DNA of 64,000 nt from Asticcacaulis sp. AC460 (GTDB lineage Bacteria; Pseudomonadota; Alphaproteobacteria; Caulobacterales; Caulobacteraceae): NCBI RefSeq assembly GCF_000495795.1, contig NZ_AWGD01000001.1, positions 1-64,000 on the forward strand, in the 5' to 3' direction. Shown here piece by piece: positions 35,678-45,450 of this stretch (position 1 is the stretch's first letter; each line of letters opens with the position of its first letter). The notes under the pieces were generated by a model, which worked only from the letters and a program-made list of their open reading frames with translations, was not told the origin of the DNA and did not search any database. The position numbers and the translations under genes are program-made.

Positions 35678-35715
35678 CATACGCGTCCGCAAAACAGAAC
35701 GGTTCAGAGTATGAC

Positions 35716-36489
35716 CTACGTCCGCAGCCGGTAGCCTGTCTTGAATATCCACGCCACGATCGCCAGACACACGGCCATAAACGCGAACGTCATCCCCAGA
35801 CTGATCCACACATTGACGTCGGCCTGGCCGTAAAACGCCCAGCGGAACCCATTGACCAGGTACACCACCGGATTGAACAGGGTCACGGTCTGCCACGCTT
35901 CCGGCAGCATCTTGATCGAGTAAAACGTCCCGCCCAGAAACGCCAAAGGCGACAGGATCAGCATCGGCACGGCCTGGAGCTTTTCAAACCCGTCGGCCCA
36001 CACGCCCAACACAAATCCGAACAGCGAAAACGTCAGCGAAATCAATATCAAAAAGCCCGCCGTCGCCCACGGATGCACGATCTCATACGGCACGAACAGC
36101 CGGGCGGTCGCCAAAATCACACAGCCCAGAACCACCGACTTGGTCGCCGCGGCCCCGACATAACCCGCCAATACCTCGACCACCGACACCGGCGCCGACA
36201 ACACTTCGTAGATCGTCCCGGTGAACCTCGGCAGGTAAATCCCGAACGACGCATTCGACGTGCTCTCGGTCAGAAGCGTCAACATCACCAGACCGGGAAT
36301 GATGAACGCCCCGTATGACACGCCCCCGACATCGCCCATCTGCGACCCGATGGCCGAACCGAAGACGATGAAATACAGCGAGGTCGAGATGACCGGCGTG
36401 GCCAGACTCTGGAACAGGGTGCGGATGCTGCGTCCCAGTTCGTGCCAGTAGATGACCTGAATGGCGTGGAAGTTAAGGCCTTTGGTCAT
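35716..36489 (-). CDS. ABC-2 type exporter permease
   Basis: 257 residues from the ATG at 36489, which overlaps the ATPase stop by 4 bp. Six hydrophobic segments are visible, with the conserved ABC-2 region [31 protein letters not shown] (outlined, about 185-215) and [23 protein letters not shown] in the cytoplasmic loop. It forms an efflux or polysaccharide/drug-type exporter with the overlapping ATPase. A longer upstream frame crosses the ATPase gene and was not used. Substrate unknown. Confidence 0.9.
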   Translation of the reverse strand: MTKGLNFHAIQVIYWHELGRSIRTLFQSLATPVISTSLYFIVFGSAIGSQMGDVGGVSYGAFIIPGLVMLTLLTESTSNASFGIYLPRFTGTIYEVLSAPVSVVEVLAGYVGAAATKSVVLGCVILATARLFVPYEIVHPWATAGFLILISLTFSLFGFVLGVWADGFEKLQAVPMLILSPLAFLGGTFYSIKMLPEAWQTVTLFNPVVYLVNGFRWAFYGQADVNVWISLGMTFAFMAVCLAIVAWIFKTGYRLRT

Positions 36490-37421
36490 GACTTTCCTCC
36501 CACCAGATCGACAAAGATATCTTCCAGCGACGACCGGCTCATATCGACCGATTTGAAATCGATGTTCAGCGCCGCCAAGGCCTTGATTAGTCCCGTCGCG
36601 TCGGCTTCGGTGTCCTCGCTCTCGCCCTTCAGCGTCAACTGCAGGACAGTCCCGTCCTCCGACAACGTCACCGGCCACTTCAGCAACTGATGCGGCAGGG
36701 ACGCCATCGGCTCTTTCAACACAATGCTCACCCGGGTCTGGCCCAGCTTGCGCATCAGCGCATGCTTGTCCTCGACCAGGATGATTTCGCCCTTGTTGAT
36801 CACCCCGATCCGGTCGGCCATCTCCTCGGCCTCCTCGATATAGTGGGTGGTCAGGATGATGGTGACGCCGCTTTCACGTAAGCGCCGCACCATCTCCCAC
36901 ATGTCCCGGCGAAGCTCGACATCGACTCCGGCGGTCGGCTCATCGAGGAACAGAATCTTGGGCTCGTGCGCCAGAGCCTTGGCGATCAGCACCCGGCGCT
37001 TCATGCCGCCGGACAGCTGGGCGATCTTGTTATCCTTCTTGTCCCACAGCGACAGGTCCTTCAGCACCTTTTCCAGGTGCGCCTTGTTGGGCGGCTTGCC
37101 GAACAGCCCGCGCGAGAACTCGACGGCCGCCCACACGGTAATGAACATGTCGGTGGCCAGTTCCTGCGGCACCAGGCCGATCGCCGACCGCGCCTTGCGG
37201 AAATCCTTGGCGATGTCGTGGCCGTCAGCGATGACCGTGCCCGAGGTCGGCCGCACCAGACCGCAGATAATACCGATCAGGGTGGTCTTCCCGGCGCCGT
37301 TGGGTCCCAGCAGCGCGAAGATCTCGCCGCGTTTGATCTCGAGATCGACGTTTTTCAGCGCGTGATGGCCGCCCTTGTAGGTCTTGTCGAGTTTCTCGAT
37401 CTTGATAATGGAATCGGCCAT
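36486..37421 (-). CDS. ABC exporter ATP-binding protein
   Basis: 311 residues. Walker [11 protein letters not shown]-loop in [12 protein letters not shown], signature LSGGMKRR, Walker [15 protein letters not shown], and switch His in [20 protein letters not shown]. The C-terminal about 85 residues ([20 protein letters not shown] onward) is the extension seen in DrrA/YadG-type exporter ATPases. It is cotranscribed with the overlapping permease. Substrate unknown. Confidence 0.93.
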   Translation of the reverse strand: MADSIIKIEKLDKTYKGGHHALKNVDLEIKRGEIFALLGPNGAGKTTLIGIICGLVRPTSGTVIADGHDIAKDFRKARSAIGLVPQELATDMFITVWAAVEFSRGLFGKPPNKAHLEKVLKDLSLWDKKDNKIAQLSGGMKRRVLIAKALAHEPKILFLDEPTAGVDVELRRDMWEMVRRLRESGVTIILTTHYIEEAEEMADRIGVINKGEIILVEDKHALMRKLGQTRVSIVLKEPMASLPHQLLKWPVTLSEDGTVLQLTLKGESEDTEADATGLIKALAALNIDFKSVDMSRSSLEDIFVDLVGGKS

Positions 37422-37540
37422 GCGGGCGTCCTTTTTGGGGTGCCTCCTATATGGCCGAAGCCCCCCGCCGGATCAAGGACACCGCGAATGACTGCTGACA
37501 TGTGCTGGCAGCGGCGGCAGGACTATCACACAAGGGGAGG

Positions 37541-37623
37541 CAAGCTCCCTCCTCTCCACGAATGCCTGCCGGCGAGGCTGGGGAGGTGCCGGCGAAGCCG
37601 GCGGAGGGGTATCTTTCCGTCAG
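37541..37623. repeat. REP-like element
   Basis: CAAGCTCCCTCCTCTCCACG, then two GCCGGCGAxGCxGG units and GGAGGGGTATCTTTCCGTCAGC. It closely matches 22250 and lies in the 333-bp divergent gap between the ABC ATPase and phoD-like genes, which otherwise shows no gene. Confidence 0.75.
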
Positions 37624-37754
37624 CGGGCAATCCAGGACGCCAGGAGCGAGCCCCATTAACCTTTCCGCCGAAAAACCGTCATCCAACCGTAAAATCCCTG
37701 TCGTCAAATCCCCCTAAGGCCAACCTCATCTGAAACAGCTCGCATGGGGTCGAG

Positions 37755-39431
37755 ATGGCTTTCAACCGGCGTCGCGCCCTTCTGGGCCTGGGTATCCTCG
37801 GAGCGTCTCCGGCGCTGGGCGCTTCGGCCGTTGCGCCGGCACCCACAGGCCTGCGCTTCGAGCACGGCGTCGCCTCAGGCGACCCGCTGAGCGACCGGGT
37901 CATCCTGTGGACCCGGATCACCGGAGCTCAGGACAGCCTGACCGTCAACTGGCAGATCGCCCGCGACGAAGCCTTCACCGACCTCGCCGCTTCAGGCGCC
38001 TTCACCACCGGTCCCAACCGCGATTACACCGTCAAGATCGACGCCCAGGGCCTCGAAGCGGGCCGCGACTACCTCTACCGCTTCATTGCCGGCAACGTGA
38101 CCTCCCCCATCGGCCGCACCCGCACCCTGCCACGAACCACCAAAAAGGTCACCCTGGCCGTAGTCTCGTGCTCGCTGCACCCCAACGGCTATTTCAACGC
38201 CTACCGCGCCATTGCCGACCTCGACAGCGTCGACGCCGTCGTCCACCTCGGCGACTATATCTACGAATACGGCGCCGGCCTGACCGACTACGGCATGGGC
38301 AATGGCCGCATGCTCAACCGCACGCCCGAGCCACCGCGCGAAATCGTCTCCCTGTCCGACTACCGCGCCCGTCACGCCCAATATAAAGCCGATCCCGACC
38401 TGCAGGCCGCCCACGCCCGGGCGCCATGGATCTGCGTCTATGACGACCATGAAATCGCCAACGACTGCTGGACAACCGGCGCCGAAAACCATGATCCCGA
38501 CGAAGGCGAAGGCGACTTCTTCGCCCGCAAGGCCGCCGCCCTGAAAGCCTACGCCGAATGGATGCCGATCCGCGAAGCCGCCCCCGGCCGCCTCGCCGAA
38601 AGCATCTACCGCAGCTTCCGTTTCGGCGACATGGCCGAGCTGATCATGACCGAGACCCGCCTGGTCGGTCGCACCAAGCAACTCGACTACGACGCCGACC
38701 TGGGCGCCGTGCCTGACTTCGACGCCATGCGCGCTAAGATCAACGACGCGGCGCGCGAACTGCTGGGCCCGGACCAGCGCGCCTGGCTGGCCAACACCCT
38801 CACCGCCTCCGTCCGATCAGGCGTCCGCTGGCAGGTCCTGGGCAACCAGGTGGTGATGACGCGCACCAACGGCCCGGACGTCATGACCGCCCTGGGCCCC
38901 GACAATGTCGCCACCATCCGCAACGTCCTGCCGGAACAGCCGCGCCGCATCCTGGATGCCATGATCGGCCTGTTCAGCCGCTCCGATCCCTTCCCGTGGA
39001 ACCTCGACGCCTGGGACGGCTACCCGGCCGAACGCGAGCGCCTCTACGGCCTGATCCGCGACGCCGGCGCCCGCACGGTGGTCATTTCCGGCGACAGCCA
39101 TGCCGCCTGGGCCAACCAGCTCCACGACGCTTCGGGCCAACAGGTCGCCGTCGAACTGGGCGTAACCTCCGTCACTTCACCGACGCGGTGGCTGGATTCC
39201 TGGCTGCCGGACCTGCACCTGGCCCAGGCCCTTGCCGACAGCAATGCTGAGATCATCGCGAGCGACGATGGCCACAACGGCTTCGTCCGCCTGACCCTGA
39301 CGGATGAGGCAATGACCGGCGAATGGATGGCGGTCGACACCATCCTGTCGCGTGATTTCAAGCTGTCGGTGCGCAAGACCTTCGAGGCCCGCGCCTTTGA
39401 TACCGGCGTCGGCCCCCTTCGCGAAATCTAG
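37755..39431 (+). CDS. phoD: PhoD-family alkaline phosphatase, Tat-exported
   Basis: 558 residues with a twin-arginine signal (MAFNRRRALLGLGILGASPALG). An N-terminal Fn3-like domain (about 35-125: FEHGVASGDPLSDRVILWTRIT) precedes the catalytic domain with metal-binding words VVSCSLHPNGYFNAY, VVHLGDYIYEYG, VYDDHEIANDCW and VISGDSHAAWANQL. These are the PhoD Fe/Ca-binding positions. The enzyme would release phosphate from mono- or diesters outside the cytoplasm. With the GlpQ-like gene and receptor nearby it may be part of phosphate scavenging. Confidence 0.93.
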   Translation: MAFNRRRALLGLGILGASPALGASAVAPAPTGLRFEHGVASGDPLSDRVILWTRITGAQDSLTVNWQIARDEAFTDLAASGAFTTGPNRDYTVKIDAQGLEAGRDYLYRFIAGNVTSPIGRTRTLPRTTKKVTLAVVSCSLHPNGYFNAYRAIADLDSVDAVVHLGDYIYEYGAGLTDYGMGNGRMLNRTPEPPREIVSLSDYRARHAQYKADPDLQAAHARAPWICVYDDHEIANDCWTTGAENHDPDEGEGDFFARKAAALKAYAEWMPIREAAPGRLAESIYRSFRFGDMAELIMTETRLVGRTKQLDYDADLGAVPDFDAMRAKINDAARELLGPDQRAWLANTLTASVRSGVRWQVLGNQVVMTRTNGPDVMTALGPDNVATIRNVLPEQPRRILDAMIGLFSRSDPFPWNLDAWDGYPAERERLYGLIRDAGARTVVISGDSHAAWANQLHDASGQQVAVELGVTSVTSPTRWLDSWLPDLHLAQALADSNAEIIASDDGHNGFVRLTLTDEAMTGEWMAVDTILSRDFKLSVRKTFEARAFDTGVGPLREI

Positions 39432-39455
39432 ACCTTTATCACCTGTAGAGTGTTC

Positions 39456-39529
39456 AAGCTCCCTCCTCTCCACGATGCCTGCCGGCGAGGGTGGGGAGGG
39501 GGACAGCGAAGCGGTGGAGGGGTATACTG
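39456..39529. repeat. REP-like element
   Basis: AAGCTCCCTCCTCTCCACGA, GCCGGCGAGGGTGGGGAGG, then GCGAAGCGGTGGAGGGGTAT, downstream of the phoD-like gene. It mixes the motifs of the 37541 and 34316 subtypes. Confidence 0.7.
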
Positions 39530-39670
39530 TCCCCTCCGCCTCTCCAGGGTTCCGTCAATCGCACAACAAGCTCCGCACCCTCCGGTAAATTCATGTCGAC
39601 CTTGTGATACATGGACTTTATGAAAAGTTGCCGGACACAACACAACGAACAGAGCAGGCGGAGAAATGAC

Positions 39671-40213
39671 ATGGGCTTCTTAGCGTTCTGGCGTTACATA
39701 TGGGTGCTGACGTCTGTCGTATTGGCCGCCTCGGGATCATCCGTCGCTTTCGCCACTCCCCGCTCACAGCAGCTCGCCTATTTCATCGAAGTCCTATCCG
39801 GCGTCGAAGGGGATGACCGGGGAAACCTCAGTCAGCCGCCCCCAACCCGACCAATTGACAATCACATCGCCCTCAAGGGTTGACCTGCCCCTGTGTTATG
39901 ATGTGAACGCCAACCTGGCGAGCTACTAGGACGCCTCGATCACCACCGATTTTAGCCAGCCCCTGGTTGGGCCCGACTTCATTCACGTTTTTGGACCGCA
40001 GGTCTTACCGTGGATCGACGGACGAGACGACGCGTTAGCGACGTTTAGCTACCGTGTTCCCGAGGGCTGGCATCTGGTATCCGACCTGGAGCATGTGTCG
40101 AAGGAAACAGCGCGCATATCCGACGTTTTTAACAGCGTGATTTTGGCAGGCAATGACCTGAGCGTTTCCGAAATAACCCTGGGGCATACCTCCCTAAGAA
40201 TTGCCATGAGGGG
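39671..40213 (+). pseudogene. Decayed gene for a secreted protein
   Basis: An ATG at 39671 with GGAGAA upstream starts a signal-peptide-like sequence (YIWVLTSVVLAASGSSVAFA) and stops at 39883. The next frame over continues with gene-like coding (DLPLCYDVNANLASY, stop TAG at 39927, then DASITTDFSQPLVGPDFIHV and VPEGWHLVSDLEHV), ending near 40213 where an istB remnant begins. So there is at least one frameshift, one nonsense codon and a truncation. The PEGW...SDLEH pattern recalls the N-terminal domain of M61-type aminopeptidases, but this is weak. GC content is lower than in flanking genes. Confidence 0.5.
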
Positions 40214-40385
40214 TAAATTTGGATTTGATCGCATCTCCCAAAGTGCCCAAGTGAGCGGCTTCCGCCTTCAGCCGTTCGGTCAGTATCTCCATGGCAGAGC
40301 GGTTGCGCCGGATGCCGGTCGTGACCGCCTGGCCGAAGGCTGAGACCATGCCCTTCAGGCCGAGTTGGCCAAGGGGCTCGATCAT
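40214..40385 (-). pseudogene. N-terminal fragment of an IS21-type IstB helper ATPase
   Basis: The fragment from the ATG at 40385 reads MIEPLGQLGLKGMVSAFGQ, then GIRRNRSAMEILTERLKAEA, which matches the N-terminal region of IS21-family IstB (LGLxGMxxAF...LLxAExAH). It stops after about 57 residues, without the Walker motifs. No terminal repeats or istA are seen, so it is a remnant of an insertion or deletion event that also truncated the decayed gene beside it. Confidence 0.5.
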
Positions 40386-40589
40386 CGTAAGCGGCCAGGC
40401 GGCCCCGTGTGGAGGTAGATCTGGTTGATCGTTAGGTTTGCGAGGCGTTTTGCACTGCTATCAGATGTGCAGGGTTGCCGATAATAATGTTCTGTGAATA
40501 GGGTAACGACGTCAAACTGTAACCGCGCCGGCGACACTCGTGTGGACCGGCCTTCGTACATATAAACGGTTCGCCAATCGGGATTTTTT
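40386..40589. other. Gap before RTX protein gene
   Basis: 204 bp of lower-GC sequence with no convincing gene. It should hold the promoter of the RTX gene; no clear -35/-10 pair was picked out, and the Shine-Dalgarno before 40590 is weak (CGGGA). Confidence 0.4.
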
Positions 40590-43500
40590 ATGTCTGAAAT
40601 TATTGTAACAACCGCCTCTGACAGCAACAATCCCAATGATGGGGTCATCAGTCTTCGTGAGGCAATTGCTCTGGCAGCGTTGAGTGCCGGAAGCGATACG
40701 ATCACTTTCGATGCTTCGATTAGCCAGATCACGCTCAACGCCAACAGCCCTCTGGTTATTGCGGCCGGCAATTCCGTAAACATCAATGGCGACCTCGATG
40801 GTGACGGTCAGGCCGACATCCTGATTTCCGGCAACAACGCAACTCAGCTGTTCAACGTCCGTTCCGGGGGCACGCTACGCCTTGAGTCTCTGGCTCTGGC
40901 GGATGGACGTGCGGTCGGTACGAGCGGCGGCGCCGGATCAGATGGTTACTATGGCTATGAAGGATACGCCGGCGGCGGTGGCGAAGCAGGTCAAGATGGC
41001 TGGAGCGGGGGCAATGGCACCAGTGCCGCAGGGTTGATTTACAATGCGGGAACCCTGGAAATCGTTCGCACCAGTCTTGGACACGGCGTCGCAATCGGTG
41101 GCGCCGGTGGCGCTGGCGGCTCAGGTGGGGCAGCCGGTGATGGCGGGGCAGGATCGTATGGCTATGCCAGCTATGGCGAAACGGGTGAAAACGGAGGAAC
41201 AGGCGGCATCGGCGGTTCTGGCGCAAACGGCGGCAAGGGAGGCGGAGCGGCGGGAGCCATCCTGAACGCTGGCGGAGGATCGATTACGTTGGTCGATAGT
41301 GCGTTTGCCACAGTGCTGGTGCATGAAACAAGTGGCGGTTCATTGCAGACGGTTGGGGCTTTCGGCGCCACGGCGGGTTCCGGTGGCCGCGGAGGTAGCG
41401 GTGGCAATGGCGGGCGGGGCGGCGACGGCGCGACAGGCGGGTATGGTTATACGGATTATGTCGACTACTTTGAAGTCTTCGTGTCCCCGGGCGGCAATGG
41501 CGGCAATGGTGGCAATGGCGGAAATGGTGGCAAGGGCGGCAACGGCGGTGCCGGAGGGCATGCCGCCGGCGCGATTCTGAATTATGGCACCCTGTCCGGA
41601 ACCGCCGCTTTCAGCTCTGGCCACAGTGTCACCGCCGGTTCTGGCGGAAATGCCGGGACAAAAGGGCTGGGTGGACATTTTGGGTTCGGCGGGGCTGGCG
41701 GCAGGGGAGCACCCTACGGCAACAACGGTCGTAATGGCATCAACGGTATCGATGGACTGAGTGGGACAGCCGGCGCCTCAGGCTCCGACGCGCAAGCGGT
41801 TTACAGCAACTCTCCGCAATCGGTCACCATGTCGGACAGCCTGGTCTATTTGCACGCCGGCGGTCTCCAGATTACCGAGGGCAACAGTGGTGGGACGGAT
41901 ATAACCTTCCAGATCAACCGCATCGGTGATTTCACCGAGGCAACCAGTGTCGACTGGACGCTGTCGGGCGGTTTGGGACTAACAGGCACGGATTTTGTGG
42001 GGGGAACTATACCTTCGGGCACAGCCACCTTCACCGCCAATTCGACGACATCCGTCACGGTTACCCTACACATTGCCGGCGATAACATTGTTGAAGACGA
42101 CGAGACATTCAGCATTACGCTGTCCAATCTTTCGGACGCATCGGGCGGAGCAACCCAGGGCCTCGGCACCTCCATCCTGAGTGGTAAGATCACCAACGAT
42201 GACACCGATGCTGAGCCACAGTTTGTAAGTAACGCGAGCTCGGCAACGGTCGACGAAAACACCGCAGGCACCGTTTTTTCCGCGGCGGCGACGGACGACG
42301 GTGTCGGAGGCACAACCCTGACCTATACCCTCAGCGGTGACGATAGCGCTCTGTTCGAAATCGACGCAAATGGCGATGTCCGCTTCCTTGCAACACCCGA
42401 CGCGGAAGCCCCGGGTGATTTGGATCGCGACGGCGTCTATGACTTTACAATCTCCGTGACGGACGGCATCGCTGGCCACGATATCAGCAAATCCGTCGCC
42501 CTGACGGTCGCTGACGTGAAAGAAGCGACGTCCGTTACGCTCACCGCCATTCATGACACCTACATGGCCCTTACCTCCGACGACTTCACCATTAATGGCC
42601 TGGCTGGCGACGATACGATTACGACGAACGAAGGTGACGACTCGATCCGTGGCGGCGAAGGAAAGGATGTAATCGTTGCCGGCGGCGGCGCTGACACGAT
42701 GATTTTCGGAAGTGGTGCCGACGCCTATGACGGCGGAACTGGGACGGATTTGCTTTTGGCTGGAAAGAACGACGCCTATCTGTACTGGGCCCTCACAAGC
42801 CATGTTGAAAGGGTAAGTGGCGGCATCTTTACCAATGTGAGAATATTAGGTTCGACTGCCGCCGATCTGATGGACTTGAGCAGTGTGACGCTGACAAACA
42901 TCGCTTCAATAAACTCGGGGTCGGGCAACGATACCGTCATTGGCTCCGCAGCTGCAGACCTAATCAGGGGCGCCAGCGGACGCGACATGATCGATGGTGG
43001 CGCGGGTAACGACACTCTGATCTTCGAGAGCGGCGTTGATACATACGATGGGGGCGATGGCATTGATACGCTGTTGGCCGGCAAGGAGGACGCCTACCTG
43101 TACTGGGCCATGTCCAGCCATACCGAAAGTGTGAGTGGTGGCGGTTTTACTGGCGTAAGAATATTGGGGTCCAGCTCAGCTGACCTGATGGATTTCTCCG
43201 GCGTGTCGCTGAGCGACATTGATTCAATCAACGCCGGATCGGGTAATGACACGGTCATCGGATCCGTCGGCGACGACACGATCAGCGGCGGGGGCGGAAA
43301 GGACACACTGACGGGCGGCGACGGTGCCGATCGATTTGTATTCAGCGCGCTGTCCGACAGTAAGACAGGTGCGAACTGGGATCTGATCACCGATTTCGCC
43401 CAGGGCAGCGACAAGATCGACCTGTCGGGCATCGATTCAAACACGGCTCTTGCTTTCGATCAGGACTTCTCTTTCATAGGGTCGGCCGCTTTCAGTGGTT

Positions 43501-43652
43501 CGGCGGGCCAATTGCGTTACGACAATGGCACCAGCGGCTATATCCGCATACTGGGGGATGTGAACGGGGACGGCAAGGCGGACTTCGAAATCCGTGTTGA
43601 CTGGGCCTCCATCCCGTCTCACACGCTTTTGGGCACTGACTTCGTACTGTAG
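40590..43652 (+). CDS. Large Gly-rich RTX protein with CSLREAI-type N-terminus
   Basis: 1020 residues and no Sec signal, as for type I secretion substrates. Order: a CSLREAI-type start (VTTASDSNNPNDGVISLREA), a beta-helix-like stretch, a very Gly-rich zone (about 110-400, many GGxGGxGG runs), a Calx-beta-like segment (about 430-545, DNIVEDDETFSITLSNLSD), a cadherin-like segment (about 555-650) and C-terminal hemolysin-type calcium repeats (GGxGxDxxx, for example INAGSGNDTVIGSVGDDTI, with two near-identical SADLMDxSxVxLxxIxSIN units). It ends in the usual acidic/hydrophobic secretion tail. Probably a cell-surface or matrix protein. No secretion genes are in the window. Confidence 0.85.
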   Translation: MSEIIVTTASDSNNPNDGVISLREAIALAALSAGSDTITFDASISQITLNANSPLVIAAGNSVNINGDLDGDGQADILISGNNATQLFNVRSGGTLRLESLALADGRAVGTSGGAGSDGYYGYEGYAGGGGEAGQDGWSGGNGTSAAGLIYNAGTLEIVRTSLGHGVAIGGAGGAGGSGGAAGDGGAGSYGYASYGETGENGGTGGIGGSGANGGKGGGAAGAILNAGGGSITLVDSAFATVLVHETSGGSLQTVGAFGATAGSGGRGGSGGNGGRGGDGATGGYGYTDYVDYFEVFVSPGGNGGNGGNGGNGGKGGNGGAGGHAAGAILNYGTLSGTAAFSSGHSVTAGSGGNAGTKGLGGHFGFGGAGGRGAPYGNNGRNGINGIDGLSGTAGASGSDAQAVYSNSPQSVTMSDSLVYLHAGGLQITEGNSGGTDITFQINRIGDFTEATSVDWTLSGGLGLTGTDFVGGTIPSGTATFTANSTTSVTVTLHIAGDNIVEDDETFSITLSNLSDASGGATQGLGTSILSGKITNDDTDAEPQFVSNASSATVDENTAGTVFSAAATDDGVGGTTLTYTLSGDDSALFEIDANGDVRFLATPDAEAPGDLDRDGVYDFTISVTDGIAGHDISKSVALTVADVKEATSVTLTAIHDTYMALTSDDFTINGLAGDDTITTNEGDDSIRGGEGKDVIVAGGGADTMIFGSGADAYDGGTGTDLLLAGKNDAYLYWALTSHVERVSGGIFTNVRILGSTAADLMDLSSVTLTNIASINSGSGNDTVIGSAAADLIRGASGRDMIDGGAGNDTLIFESGVDTYDGGDGIDTLLAGKEDAYLYWAMSSHTESVSGGGFTGVRILGSSSADLMDFSGVSLSDIDSINAGSGNDTVIGSVGDDTISGGGGKDTLTGGDGADRFVFSALSDSKTGANWDLITDFAQGSDKIDLSGIDSNTALAFDQDFSFIGSAAFSGSAGQLRYDNGTSGYIRILGDVNGDGKADFEIRVDWASIPSHTLLGTDFVL

Positions 43653-43874
43653 AGCGCATTCCCAAGTGTGACGCACGCCTTGAAGTTCGCGTCGAAAAAA
43701 AGAGCGCCGATCCGTAAAAAAAACGGTTTGGCTCTCAATAAATTCCTCGTCCAGCGGGATGCTTGTCAGCTATCTCCGTCCTGCAGTGACATATGCAATT
43801 TTATTGCGCCTGTACCAATGTGACGTGACCATCGCTGCGGTTGAACTCGGCAAAGCGTGGCAAGAGGCAAGCCC

Positions 43875-44717
43875 ATGAAACAGTTTCATTTTATCACTGG
43901 TCTCCCGCGCTCGGGGTCGACAATGCTGAGTGGCATTCTGTTACAAAATCCGCGATTTCATGCCGGTATGACCAGCCCGGTATCGGCCCTGGTCAAGACC
44001 GCTATGCGAACCTCTTCCGGACTCGAGGTATCGGCGATGATGACAGACGAGAAAACCCAGCGTCTCGTCCAGGGAATCTTCGCGGCCTATTATGACGATG
44101 TCGGGGACGCGGAGGTCATATTCGACACAAGCCGCCAATGGGCTGCCAACCTGCCGCTTGTGACCCGTATCATGCCCAATGCCCGCATTCTGGCCTGCGT
44201 CAGAAACCCTGCATGGGTCATTGATTCGATCGAGCAAATCGTTCGTAAAAACCCGCTGCGGCAATCTCGCATTTTCGCGGGCGAAGGCGAGTCGAGCACT
44301 GTGTTTTCCCGAGCAGAGGCGGTGATGCGACCCGATCGGCTGGTCGGCTTTGCACTGAATGCGATGAAGGAGGCCTACTATTCCAGCGAGGCTGGCAGGA
44401 TGTTGCTCATAGAGTATGACATCCTGTGTCAGCGGCCCCGAGAAACCATGAAGCTTGTCTACGATTTTGTCGGAGAGACCTGGTTTGAACACGACTTCGA
44501 CAATCTCGAATACGAAGCCGAAACCTTTGATAGCCATATGAATACACCAGGCTTGCACACGGTCAAACGCAAGGTGACTTGGGAGCCGCGTGATACCATC
44601 CTACCCCCTGAAATCTTCAGTCAACTCGCCGGTATGGCGTTTTGGCGCGATCATCACAAAACGAAGGCTCATATCATCGCTCAGCCACCGGTAGAAAGTG
44701 CAAAAGCCGTTACGTGA
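43875..44717 (+). CDS. Sulfotransferase family protein
   Basis: 280 residues from the ATG at 43875 (AAGAGG upstream; a GTG at 43857 is the alternative). The PAPS 5'-phosphate loop is FITGLPRSGSTMLSGIL (about 6-22) and a 3'-phosphate-type region is ILACVRNPAWVIDSIEQIVR (about 112-132). Length and order fit cytosolic-type bacterial sulfotransferases that transfer sulfate from PAPS to a sugar, lipid or peptide. It lies between two RTX genes with no obvious operon partner, so the acceptor is unknown. Base composition is lower in GC than the core genes. Confidence 0.85.
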   Translation: MKQFHFITGLPRSGSTMLSGILLQNPRFHAGMTSPVSALVKTAMRTSSGLEVSAMMTDEKTQRLVQGIFAAYYDDVGDAEVIFDTSRQWAANLPLVTRIMPNARILACVRNPAWVIDSIEQIVRKNPLRQSRIFAGEGESSTVFSRAEAVMRPDRLVGFALNAMKEAYYSSEAGRMLLIEYDILCQRPRETMKLVYDFVGETWFEHDFDNLEYEAETFDSHMNTPGLHTVKRKVTWEPRDTILPPEIFSQLAGMAFWRDHHKTKAHIIAQPPVESAKAVT

Positions 44718-44766
44718 GATCCGGTGCGCCAGTAGAAGCTTCTGAACGTTTCGCCAGACTAATCAG

Positions 44767-45225
44767 TTAAAATGGCGAACATTTCGATTCGGGCGCAGTG
44801 TGGCGCAGCTCTTTCAATGTAAGGCGAATTGCTTGTTCCGACGTTAAGGAAGCGTTGCTGCACTCTATCTCAGCTAACGCTACATAGAGCGCCACGACTG
44901 CGCGATCGGCATTTGGCCCTGCATACCTTAATGCAACAGCATCCCAATGGCGCACCGCATCGTTGGGAAGAGAGAGAAGGCTAGCCAAGGCGTGCACTTC
45001 TGCTTTGCTTACCTTAGGATACTTACCTCGTTTAAAATCGTTTGCGAGCTTAAACGTTAAGTTTACCTGGGAATTCGGTGAACCTTCGTTCTTAATTTCC
45101 TGGATTTCTGATAACAATTCGCTTTCGGCAAAATTCTCAAAGGCGATCGCCTCGCGACATTGCATTATGAATATACCGGAGAGGCACAATGCAATTACCA
45201 ATATTTTACGAATATCAACTTTCAT
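44767..45225 (-). CDS. Small secreted protein of unknown function
   Basis: 152 residues with a signal peptide (MKVDIRKILVIALCLSGIFI...CREAIA). The mature part is helical, with YPKVSKAEVHALASLLSLP and AVVALYVALAEIECSN, and a second Cys near the C-terminus (SKCSPF). Low GC compared with neighbours suggests acquired DNA. No family recognised. Confidence 0.6.
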   Translation of the reverse strand: MKVDIRKILVIALCLSGIFIMQCREAIAFENFAESELLSEIQEIKNEGSPNSQVNLTFKLANDFKRGKYPKVSKAEVHALASLLSLPNDAVRHWDAVALRYAGPNADRAVVALYVALAEIECSNASLTSEQAIRLTLKELRHTAPESKCSPF

Positions 45226-45450
45226 AACATCCTTGGTGAAAAATGCCTCGCCAGGAGGAAGTGGCCGTGGAGGGGATCATACACCCGAGAGCGAAATAGC
45301 GGGACAGGAGCACCGTTCCTGATACTTTCTATACAGCACTACGAATGCCGTGCCGGCCCCCAACACGACCTCCGCCGCTCCAAGGCCGCAACGCCGGTTC
45401 CAGCTCCCTCCCCCTTCAACTACCGTCTTCACGCCAAAGCCCGATCATCC
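45226..45450. other. Gap between small secreted gene and RTX protein
   Basis: 225 bp upstream of the small secreted gene and downstream of the RTX gene; it should contain the promoter of the former. No clear motif or gene was seen. Confidence 0.3.

Noticed and set aside
41100-41580. Possible CRISPR or tandem-repeat array
   Set aside because: The short periodic GGCGGC units are codons for Gly-rich protein; spacing and units vary and no palindromic repeat with unique spacers exists.
43690-43740. Hairpin after the first RTX gene as terminator
   Set aside because: The stem around the A-run has several mismatches and no T-run follows.
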